From Drosophila pseudoobscura (lineage: Eukaryota > Arthropoda > Insecta > Diptera > Drosophilidae): a DNA stretch of 64,000 nucleotides. The stretch's first letter is position 1; every line of letters starts with the position of its first letter. Below, one piece after another: positions 10,952 through 20,780 of the stretch. A model generated the notes under the pieces. That model was not told the origin of the DNA and ran no database searches. It saw nothing but the letters and a program-made list of their open reading frames with translations. Made by a program: the position numbers and the translations under genes. The stretch lies in assembly GCF_009870125.1 (NCBI RefSeq), contig NC_046680.1:4588001-4652000 (forward strand), given 5' to 3'.

Positions 10952-10984
10952 TATAAAACGCAGATCATAAAACTATATCAGAAA
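10952..10984 (+). promoter_or_regulatory. TATA box and putative initiator of the secreted peptide gene
   Basis: TATAAAA lies at 10952-10958 and an initiator-like TATCAGA at about 10977-10983, near the usual 30-base spacing. The start codon at 10994 would leave a 5' UTR of only 10-17 bases. A strong TATA box contrasts with the DRE/motif 1 promoter of SdhB and fits a highly regulated gene. Confidence 0.7.
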
Positions 10985-10993
10985 GAGTCGAAA

Positions 10994-11269
10994 ATGACTT
11001 GCTCCAGCTCCCTGTTGGTTCTGCTGTCGATGATGGTGCTGATGACAGCGCTGCCGTTCGAAGCTCACGCTCAAATAGTGCGCAACGGCCATTGCAGGCC
11101 CACACCCGTCCGAGTCCCGGCGGGGGGCATGGTCTGCGAGCGGCAGTGCTACACGCCTGGCGGTCCACCCTTTCTCTGCCGACGCATACCCCTCACCACT
11201 GACCTCCGAATATGCAGCGGCACCTGCTGTCGCTCCGGCCCATACTGTCTGCAGTTGCTGCGAACCTGA
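10994..11269 (+). CDS. Small secreted eight-cysteine peptide, family not recognised
   Basis: An intronless 91-codon gene. Residues 1-26 form a clear signal peptide, with a hydrophobic core after MTCSSS and a likely cut after AHA. The mature chain of about 65 residues has eight cysteines with spacing C-x13-C-x3-C-x9-C-x11-C-x3-CC-x5-C. It is rich in Pro and Arg. The eight-Cys pattern with a late CC pair recalls single-domain VWC (Vago-like) proteins, but the usual acidic-Pro segment before CC is missing, so this is only a resemblance. Secreted effector, seminal or cuticle-linked roles are all open. A TATA box precedes it, and AATAAA follows about 50 bases after the stop. Confidence 0.75.
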   Translation: MTCSSSLLVLLSMMVLMTALPFEAHAQIVRNGHCRPTPVRVPAGGMVCERQCYTPGGPPFLCRRIPLTTDLRICSGTCCRSGPYCLQLLRT

Positions 11270-11388
11270 TTAGAAAATACATATACAGTACATATGTCAA
11301 GAAACTCTTTACACACTGAAAATAAATTAAATTTGTTTACTTTGGATAAGAAAATAATGGGCTTTGATTAAAATTTATCAAATTTATC

Positions 11389-11963
11389 GTCGGGCGCTGC
11401 GTTGCCACTGCAAATTAATTTGTTCCTTTTTTGCTATTATTATCCGATTTGATCCAGATTCAGGAATCTGATAGATATGGTCAAGGTCCGATATCAGAGG
11501 AGTGTGGATACCAAATATGGTTTCTCTAGCTCTTATAATCTCTGAGATCCTTGAACTCACATTTCGCAATAGGCAAAGCCGACCATGTAACCTGTGTGTT
11601 AGAGAGAGACACAGCGAGAAAGAATGAACTTTTTTTCTTGATTCTGGCTATAATAATTATACGATCAGGTTCAGATTTTGCACTCTAGAAGATCTAGCCC
11701 TCTACGATTCTGCGTTTTCTGTTTTCTTGTATCATTGAAATTGTGGATGCCACTGAACTCGCCCTTTGGGTGGGCGGAAGGGGGCGGGGCAAAGTTTTGA
11801 AATATACTTGAAACAGTGACATATCCCAGAAGTCCGCAGCTCTTACAGTCTTTGAGCACTAGGCGCTTTATGGGGTCGGAAACGATTTCTTCTGGACGTT
11901 ACACACATCCACTTTTACCACAAATCTAATATACCCCAATACTCATTTTGAGTATCGGGTATA
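11389..11963 (-). repeat. DINE-1/mini-me-like repeat, copy B, inverted and internally deleted
   Basis: The reverse complement matches copy A (2124-3190), starting with TATACCCGATACTCAAAATG at the right edge. Copy B lacks the TA/(GTCY)n segment, has one of the GC-rich internal units where copy A has three, and stops after CAGCGCCCGACG, losing the terminal part of copy A. It is non-coding. Confidence 0.8.
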
Positions 11964-12526
11964 AAAACTAACGTTGTTTTCTGCGGGGCCTTAACTACGA
12001 TGCAGCTGTGAGAATGCCATTGTACTCTAGTAGATTAATATTAATAAACCGTAGAAAAATGCTTAGTGTGATTTTTATGCACAACGTTGATAGCCCTGAA
12101 TTGTTGAGTCGCAAAAACTGCACGATTCCTTTCAGACTCCCCTAATAGGGTCCTCAGCTCGGATTATAATTCACTCCACCATATCATATCCACGACTAAT
12201 TTCCGTCCTCTTATTACATTACTATTATTCACGGACCTTTCTCGTATTTAGTAATTGTATTTGTTTTTTAATTGCATACTTAGTTCTCTTAGTAAGTATT
12301 AATTTTCCCCGAATATTAGTGACTATCTTTTGGTTAACGCAAGCCGTATTACCACTTTTTAGCCCATTAAGGCCAATGGGTATTTAAATACACTTGAAAA
12401 CCATACAACTTAGAGAATTTTAGCTCCAAACTGGTCAAAGACATCATAATAATTATGGCGAGGGAAAAGGAGCAAAAATAAATTCTTCAAACTAATACTT
12501 TAAACTAATTTTATCATAAGACCAAA
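11964..12526. other. AT-rich spacer
   Basis: No coding frame, RNA gene or clear repeat is seen between the DINE-like copy and the promoter-like module. Confidence 0.45.
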
Positions 12527-13042
12527 TATGTATATTAACGCATCATGTCTTCACATACGAGAAACATTGTGACTGTTTTTTGTTGAACTATTTTGTTTAA
12601 GCCTTGTTTTAGCCAAAATACAATGAAAGCAAGGACTAAAAACTAGCCAATCTGGAAGAACATTTATTCATCAACAGCCTAAAATTATGTGGGCAGAATT
12701 AAGGGTTTTAGTTAGCCACAATTATTCAAGGGAATAAAGAAATTGAGCAATTGGAAAGACTATCCCCTTTCGATTTTTTGACCTATTGTGACCTATTTCG
12801 CTAAAACCTTTTTTGTTTGACCATTTTCGCGAAAACCTTTTTTTATGCAAAAGTAGAAGTTAAGTAGAAAAATTATTCATGAATCGTATAAAATTATGTG
12901 GGTATGGCTAAATGTGCTATATAGCTGAGATTATTCCCCGGAATATCAAAAACGAGGAATATGTAAAATAGAACTTGAATTCGTCAGTATATTTACGGTA
13001 TATTTTTAAAATGAGACGGTATACTTTGGTATATATCTGATG
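12527..13042 (+). repeat. Promoter-bearing repeat module, copy B, upstream of koi
   Basis: Same family as 7070-7421. It differs by an extra segment of about 200 bases near 12690-12880 that partly repeats the AAAATTATGTGGG block and carries two AAACCTTTTTT runs. The motif-6-like GTATATTTACGGTATATTTT array is kept. Homology appears to continue past the MITE into 13746-13770, where DRE and motif 1 are no longer recognisable. Confidence 0.65.
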
Positions 13043-13050
13043 GTCGGACG

Positions 13051-13745
13051 CAGTGCTGCCAGATTTTGAGAGTCCCCAATAGCTAGATTGAAGAAAAAAA
13101 TAAGCTGGAATAAGCTAAAAATTAAAAAAAATAGCTTAAAACATAAAAAACATCAAAATCATGGATACTTTAATTTTGTCGATATAATTTTTTATTTTTA
13201 TTTATTATTTAAGTAATGACATGATTTTTTCCACTTCATTATGCTGTGGCCGAGTGCTCAGAAAAGTACAAACAAACCGCAGCCTCCTGCTCCTCTGTTT
13301 CTTGAGGACTTTTTAATAAAAGGTATTTTTTTAGTTTGTGCCATGCTTGCATTACATTAAATTCTTCAAAATTTAGACAGAAATTGTGGAAATTTTGATT
13401 ATAAGACACTTTCGGCATTTTATCTTATGTAAATGTGAAAACAATACTGTAGTGTGACTAAAATTTATCAACGAAAAATGACTACATTTATACACAAAAT
13501 TGGATGATATACCAAAATATGAACAAAAAATATGATTTTTATCAGATTTCTCGCTAAAAATTAACAAATATTACAAAAAAATCATAGAACATAAATTGTT
13601 TTGTACTAATTATTTTAAGCCAACATAAGCTAAATGAACTTTTAAATAAGCTAGATTTCAAGCTATAAGAATTTCAAATATTTTACAACTATGTGGTTAA
13701 AAAAAAGCCAAATCTAGCTTAATTTAAGCTAAAATGGCAACACTG
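13051..13745. mobile_element. Non-autonomous hAT-like MITE (695 bp)
   Basis: The left end CAGTGCTGCCA and right end TGGCAACACTG are inverted repeats with one mismatch. The flanks are GTCGGACG (13043-13050) and GTCTGACG (13746-13753), an 8-base target duplication with one mismatch. The CAGTG end and 8-base duplication fit the hAT superfamily; P-like elements also make 8-base duplications. The interior is AT-rich, carries repeated AGCTAGATT/TAAGCTA words near both ends and has no transposase frame. It sits inside the promoter-like module upstream of koi. Confidence 0.75.
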
Positions 13746-13753
13746 GTCTGACG

Positions 13754-14694
13754 GCATGTTTTAACATTTTGTTAGCATTTTTTTTCGCCGATAGACGTGA
13801 TTTTCACGCTTCTGTGTTATTCTAAAAAACGGCGCGGCCCTTGCAAATATCCTAAACATTGTATTAAACTCTAAATCCACCAATTGCGATATAAACTGTA
13901 TGTGTAAAAAGTAAGTGGAAAATGCGCCATACATGCTTAAACATGTTGAGATTCGAGAGTGTTTGTGTGTGTGCTTCCGTTTTTCACCTAAACCGCCGCT
14001 GTCGACGCTACTAGTGACGCGGCTATGGAAAACTTGTTTAGGTTTTCATTTTAAACGAAATCTGCGTCCGCTCGGAACGAATATTTGGGCAATTTGTATT
14101 GATTATTCTCCTGGTAGGCAGCCTGTACACGCCTCTTTCCACTTACATATGTCTGTGAAATTTTCCTTTCTGCTGAGAATTAAAGAGAAAACACTTTTTC
14201 GCCACACTCCACGGTCATTGACAAGCTATTCGCAATTCGAAATGGCTCTTGCTTTATTTTTAGACAGAATCTTTCTAGCCCCCAGCCTGCCTACACTAAC
14301 CCCTACCTACCCATTGCATTCTAATTAAAAACCAGGCACTGTGCTCATTTCAACACGCATCGCATTGCATAATTTAATGCTCATGCTGTGGGAGGGAGCT
14401 TCTGTAGGTAGCTCGGCCCATTCCCCGTTGTCAAAAAGCACTCGAGCATAGAAGTTAACTACAAATTAGCTATAAAGTAGTATGTCAAATATTTCGTCAT
14501 TACGGTCTCTTAGGAGAAATCCGTTGTGTTGTGGATTGTCTGTCTGTCCAATTGTAAACAACCCACGCCTAGTTTACACACACATACAAAAACCTTTTAA
14601 TGTTTATTTCCATTTTACCATTCCGTTTGCAGCCAACCAATAGCAGCAACCTTCAGCTGGCCCTAAGACATTTGAGAAGCAGCAGAATCTAATC
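13754..14694 (+). other. koi: klaroid 5' region: first non-coding exon, intron 1, start of exon 2
   Basis: A donor (AAAAA/GTAAGT) at 13911 and an acceptor (TTTGCAG) ending at 14632 define a 722-base intron. Exon 2 begins at 14633 and reaches the start codon at 14695. The transcription start should lie somewhere in 13760-13900; no TATA box is evident. A 137-codon frame at 13915-14328 inside the intron looks like chance. Confidence 0.6.
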
Positions 14695-17600
14695 ATGAGC
14701 GATGATACGTACCAGATAGAGACGCGACGTCGTTCGCGTTCCAAGACCCCCTTCCTTCGCTCCAGTTGCGATCATGAGAATTGCGAGCATGCTGGCGAGG
14801 AGGGACATGTGCATCACCAGAAGAAGAAGTCGGCGCAGGCTCCCAATGTGCAGTGAGTATGGCCGAATGGGGGGAAGGGTTGTTCTCCCTTCCCAAAATA
14901 GACCTAATTACAGCATTTGCTTATCACTCAACATGCCATTGCTATCAGCAGTCTAGAATACTCTTCGGGTGGGCAGTGGAAGTAAATGGAGTTTCTTCGG
15001 CATGTGGCCCAGGCACGCGAGTCTCAACAATCGTTGGGGCAGCGTCGCAACCATAGCAATAACCCCATACAGTGTGTCTGCTTGTAGCGGTGTTTGTGTC
15101 CATGACGTCATCTCCTTGTTATTTACACTCGACGCGAAATTCAATTTCGAAAGAGCAGGCGGGCAAATGAAAACGAAGGCAAATCCACATGTTTATCTGT
15201 GTGTGTGCGTTTGCCGTACAGGGTGTGTTCGGCTGTGGTATATGTAGCTTTACTCGGCTTTGGCGCGCATTTTTACCGTGTAGTTGATGAATCAAATAAA
15301 CTTCGTCGTCGTTTCGTTGATGACGACATCTGGCAGTCACAGCAACATGCTCTGGGCTGGCCATCATAGATTCGTTTTCACGTTTTAGCCACAAAACCCA
15401 GCATGCTCGGGCGGACGGGCATTAAACACTGAAGGTCAGAGCAGCTCATGAGCATATTTTTATATTTTTGTTTTGATACGTCGTTGTAGAACTGCTTTAC
15501 ACAGTTTCGGAGTGGAGATATTGTCGCCAAACCTTACTAAACAGCTTTCTATATCCCACCACTTGCAGTACGATCATCGAGGAGAGTGTCGTGGTGGAGT
15601 CGAGCATCAGCAAGAAGGGACGGAACAAAGCATTTGCCCAGATGACCTCCGACTTTTCGGCCGATGACATTACTCCGGACGCTAAGCGCAAACAGACCTC
15701 GACCACCACAACAGTCACGTCAATCACCACCAACAGAATGGGTGCCACATCGACCCCCCACAATAAGATCCAACTGGAGACCAAGCAAAATGTGCTGAAC
15801 ACCGCCCGCGAGCAGCTGAACAGCAGCAAGCGCTCGAACGGCACCCACAGTACGGCGGATCCCAGCGTCGCCTATATCGAGTACAAAAATGCTGGCGAAT
15901 ATTGGAAGTTAGTAGAGGATTGAAGTTGGTTTTTCTTGGTCCTACAGTCACCTAACGAAATCTGCTCTCTTTTCCAGCAATACACCCAAGACGGACTACA
16001 CATATTCACAGCTGTCCCCACATCGCCGCCAATTGGCCCCAGGTGTTGTGGCCATGCCCAATATGTCTCGTCGTAGCCTCGCCAACCATGATGCCCGTGT
16101 GAACTTAATGGTCCAGCAGAATCCGGACCAGGAAGAGCTCATCCGTCGTCGCTACCAGTCAAGGAAATCGCAGTACTTGAACTACGATTCGGCAGACGAG
16201 CTGGACGCCACAACGTTTGGACAGCAGCAAAAGCAGAGCTTTTGGCTGGTCCGTCTCATCCATGTCGTCCTGAGCACCGTCACGACCATGTGGACGCGCA
16301 TCACCAACATTTCGGCCACAGAGACGAATGCGTATCAAACCTATTACGCCAGGCAGCAAAGGAACCAAGAACGCAGTGTGCTAGGACGGATTGGCAATGC
16401 CATGGGCGACAGTCTGTCGAGTCTTCTGCAATACGTCTATCTGTTCGTTGGATCGGTACTGAGTCTGGACACGTGGCTGCTGAGATCTTCGGATGCGGAA
16501 AACAAGTCGAAGAAGCGTTTTCTCATACTGCTGCTGATCTTGCTGCCCTTGCTGCTGCTGACGGGTGAGTAGAGCTGTGCTACACATTTGCCGGAGGTTA
16601 AGTAAAATATATGTGAGCGTGCGCCCTGACCTTGAATTGGGTCGACAACTAGTGCCATATGCATAGAGTCGACCACTGTTGGAATTATTTATACGCGCGA
16701 CTGAACGTTGTGGAGAGCAACACGTTTGCATTGATTTACATAGATCTACAAATAGCCATGGCCACGGGCCACGTGCATATATATTTTACTATGGCCATTT
16801 CCAAAAGACCAATGCCTAATGTGCTTCGCCTTTGCAGGTCTGTTCTATTACCTCCATCCCAACGAAACTTTCCCACCCAAATCCTTGTCCGAATACACGT
16901 TCACCTTCCCCAAGATCAATGTCGGTGACTACCTGAACCAGGCGCAGTACGAATCGGTGCGCTCGCAGGCCGCCGAGCAGGCGGTCCGCGTGCGTGACTG
17001 GGCCGACGACTATCTGCTGTATTTGAAAACTATCGGCCAGAACGTGGCAGCCCGCGGACGCCAGTTGTTTCAGGCCGACGATCAGGTCTACTATGAGCGT
17101 GTTTAGGGAACATCTTGAGCGGCTATCGTGCCGCTTTATTTTTGAGCTGCTGCAGCAGCTGCTTTCTTGATAGATAAACTCTCTCTCTCTCTCTCTGTCC
17201 ATATCTGATCGTGGATATGTGTTAACTTTACGATCAATTGAAGTACAAATTAAAAAGCATTTGATTCATTTTCTTACGGCTTGTCAGTCCGGTTCGTCCA
17301 CAAGTTGGTCTATTTTTGTTGAGTTTTTTTTACCTGCTCATTGACTGTCCATACATATAAAACTCCTTTCCATTTCCCCACATCACTAACCCACACAATT
17401 CCCCCAACAACATCCAACAAAATGTCAAATCACAGGCTGATGGAAGAAGGATAGAGCTCGCCGCCACCTATACATATTGCAGAACATTTTTATAAATGAT
17501 TTACATTCATTCACATGAACCGAACATGTGTGTGCCTCAAACAATTTATAATTGTTGTCGGACAACGTTAATTGTAATTTGTTCACTGTTTGTTGTGTAA

Positions 17601-19874
17601 GAGTCTTGTACAAAAGAATAAACTGCAAACGATTTCATGCAAAACATCAAGACAAGAAGAATCGTTTGTTTTATTTGCCATTTGATGGAATCATGCGAAA
17701 TGGTAAGTAGACACGACAAGCAATATTAGTTGGCCAGAACCGAACTCTATCCTTCTGCATTTCTTCATGTGTTGGCATTCCCCAAAAATCGAATTTCCCC
17801 CGTAGCCCATGCCCTGAATATCTAAAAACTGTGGGGGTAACCGGAATGTAGAAGGACTGCCAACTAATAATGCCTTGTTTCGCTTTATCTTTGGCCAGCC
17901 TGGTCGCTGTTGCAGGAGGATCAGAAACTCAGCTACGTTCAACATGTCCAGGCCCTGCTGCCGCTGCCTCTGACTCTGCTGGCCACGTGTCGTGGGCATC
18001 TGTCCAGCGCCACAGCCTCGCTGAAGTCTCTGCTGGAGCTGCCTTTGGTGCCTAGGGCTCCTGAAGAAGCCGAAACCATCAAGTCGAACATGGCGGGCAT
18101 AGAGCAGAGCATACGGAAAGCCCTTACCGCCGAGGAATACGAGAATATTCTGAATCACGTCAACAGCTATGTCCAGCAGCTGGTGGAGCTGAAACTCCAG
18201 CAGCAGCAGCAGCAGTATACGCAGAGAGAGCAGCAGCTTTCGCCTCAGCAGATTCACATTATCGTTCAGCTGATGAAGCAGAACCTCCAGGATTTTACTG
18301 CCAAGGCGGAGCTCAGTGAACAGGATCTGAATGATTTGGCCGCCAAACTGAAGCTGGAGCTGCAAAGGTCGGGCGACTGGCAGCCGGAGGCAAGACTGTC
18401 GACAGCTAACCTGGAGGAGATCAACAGGCTGATCAAGGCTGAAGTTAACCTACAGGAATCCCACTACACGCTGCTGCTGGAGAAAATCGATTGGGGAGCT
18501 TTACTGGAACGTATTTTAGGCTCCCCAAAGTTGGCCGACTTCGTGGACGGACGAATTAATCTGGCCCTACAGGAGGAGAAGGTGCTAAAAGACGGCTCCG
18601 GCTCGCATGCCACCGAACAAGAAATCGATCGCCTGAACAAGGAGATCGCCTTTATCAAGCTGGCACTCTCCGACAACCAGGCCGAGAATACAAATCTTCA
18701 ACAGTCTATCAGCAGACTGAAGATCGGTCAGGAGGATCTGTTGGAGCGCATGCAGCAGCATGAACTGGCTAGCGATCAGCGATTCAGTTTACTGCTGGCC
18801 GAGATCGAAACCAAGCTGGCAGCCCTAAACGACTCCCAGTTTGTCCTGCTCAACAAACAGGTTAAACTCTCTCTGGTCGAGATTCTAGGATTCAAACAAT
18901 CGGCCATGGGAAGTGGCAAGGACGGGGCCAAGCTGGACGACATCGATCTGCAGAATTGGGTGCGCAGTGTGTTCGTGGCCAAAGACTATCTGGAGCAGCA
19001 GCTACTGGAGCTCAACAAGCGTACCAACAACAACATCCGCGACGAGATTGAACGCTCCAGCATCGTGCTGATGAGCGAAATTAGTGAGCGGCTCAAGCGC
19101 GAGATTCTTCTGGCCGTCGAGGCCAAGCATAATGAAAGTAGCTCTTCTCTCGAGGGGGAAATCGGCGAGGAGGCAGTGCGTCAGATAGTCAAGGCCGTGC
19201 TAGCTACGTACGATGCTGACAAGACGGGCCTCGTGGACTTTGCCCTGGAATCGGCAGGTGGCCAGATCCTGTCCACACGCTGCACCGAGAGCTATCAGAC
19301 CAAAACAGCCCAGATATCGGTTTTTGGGATTCCGCTGTGGTATCCCACCAACACGCCCCGTGTGGCCATCTCGCCCAATGTGCAGCCTGGCGAGTGCTGG
19401 GCCTTTCAGGGGTTCCCCGGATTTCTAGGCAAGTCTTTACCTCTAATTCGACCCTGAAAAACCTTACATTGGCCATTATCTTACAGTTCTTAAGCTAAAC
19501 TCCTTGGTGTATGTCACTGGGTTTACACTGGAGCACATTCCCAAAAGTCTGTCGCCCACAGGACGCATTGACTCTGCGCCACGTAACTTTACCGTTTGGG
19601 TAAGTGAGAAATCTCATTTAAAAGTTTGCATAGTTCATTTCAGATTCATTTGATTCCTCAGGGGCTGGAGCACGAGAAGGACCAGGACCCGGTGCTGTTC
19701 GGTGAGTACGAGTACCAGGACAATGGCGCCTCCCTGCAGTACTTTACCCTGCAGAACCTGGAAATCCAACGGCCCTACGAAATTGTTGAGCTGCGCATCG
19801 AGACAAATCATGGCCAGCCGACCTACACATGCCTCTACCGGTTTCGAGTGCATGGCAAGCCGCCAGCCTCTTAA
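14695..19874 (+). CDS. koi: Klaroid, SUN-domain inner nuclear membrane protein (LINC complex)
   Basis: Seven coding exons: 14695-14852, 15569-15907, 15978-16564, 16838-17098, 17899-19428, 19487-19599 and 19662-19874, in frame for 1,066 residues. The N-terminal 340 residues are Ser/Thr/Arg-rich and nucleoplasmic. One membrane span lies near residues 345-367 (FLILLLILLPLLLL), split by an intron. Coiled-coil-rich lumenal sequence follows, and the SUN domain covers about 892-1066, with AFQG, LEHIP and the final YRFRVHG blocks. SUN domains bind KASH proteins (Klarsicht, MSP-300) to link nucleus and cytoskeleton. The intron after exon 5 (numbering these coding exons) starts at GC (CTAG/GCAAGT), and the frame demands it. 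The exon 4 end (17098, donor GTGTTT) is the weakest junction: unspliced reading reaches TAG two codons later. Orthology to koi rather than testis Spag4 is inferred from length and the long lumenal region. Confidence 0.94.
17099..17640 (+). other. koi: Alternative koi 3' end: read-through stop and intronic polyadenylation site
   Basis: Without splicing at 17098 the frame ends in TAG at 17104-17106. AATAAA lies at 17617-17622 inside the 800-base intron. An acceptor-like TCACAG ends at 17435 and could define a terminal exon, giving an immediate TGA when joined to exon 4. Either route would make a protein with the membrane span but no coiled coil or SUN domain. This is inferred from signals only. 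A (CT)n run is at about 17179-17198. Confidence 0.45.
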
Positions 19875-20780
19875 GTCTGTCTCTGCCGCCGTACCACCCA
19901 CCACCCACCACCCACCACCCACCACACTCCACTCCCCAGTCTAGTGACCTAAGTTCAGTCAGGTGTACATAATATCTGTGCCTTAAGAAGGAAAACTCAA
20001 CAATATATCGCCGCGAGGGAATGGAAGAACGGATCCAAAGCGCCCTCTTTACTTATGCTACATCTAAGGCTATAGTTTGTAAGTGTTGTTGTATCATATC
20101 GTAGATGGATGAGTGTTTTTATAGCCAATCCGATAGGAGCAGTTTGTACATACATACCTAGGTAAATAGGTCCAGGCAAGGTCCTATAATATTTATTCAG
20201 ATCTACATTGTCTTAAACTCGAAGAACTCGTGTCATCAGTTCCTTTCAGCCTCTTCCCCGAATAACAGATTTAAGGATATATTTTATCATGTTTGCCATT
20301 TGAATTCGTTTTAAGGTCAGTCATGGCTCGTCAAAGCCGCACACACTTTCTACAAATCATAAATTTAAGCTATCACTAAGTTATGCTACCTAGAGTGGAA
20401 CAGATAAAATTCTCACACTTGGATGGAATGCACAAATATATGTACCAATCTGTCCATTTCAAGCTACCCGTGTATACGTTCTAGATAAGATTAAAGAGCG
20501 ATCCCAAAAATAGTTGATAGTTTGGCCTAAAAACTCTTTCTATGCTTTTTTTGCTTGTAAGTTCACTTAATTGGCACAGTTTATCGGCATGCCGCTTTTT
20601 ATCTAAGACTATCCTATTTTTTACAATAAATGCATTGCACGGAGTAATTAAAACGTTATCTAGTCGAGAGCGGAGGGAGAATGAATGGCTGTCAAAGCCA
20701 TTAGCAGGCAAGTAATTAGCGTGTCCGGCTGCATCACGGCTTTTTTCAGGGCTCTACGCTCAGAGTACAATAAACACGGG
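19875..20780 (+). other. koi: klaroid 3' UTR region
   Basis: A CCACCCA tandem run follows the stop (about 19888-19925). Plus-strand AATAAA signals lie at 20635-20640 and 20769-20774, giving a 3' UTR of roughly 0.8-0.9 kb if used. Confidence 0.5.

Noticed and set aside
13915-14328. 137-codon plus-strand frame upstream of koi
   Set aside because: It lies within intron 1, directly after a strong splice donor, and has no recognisable protein character.
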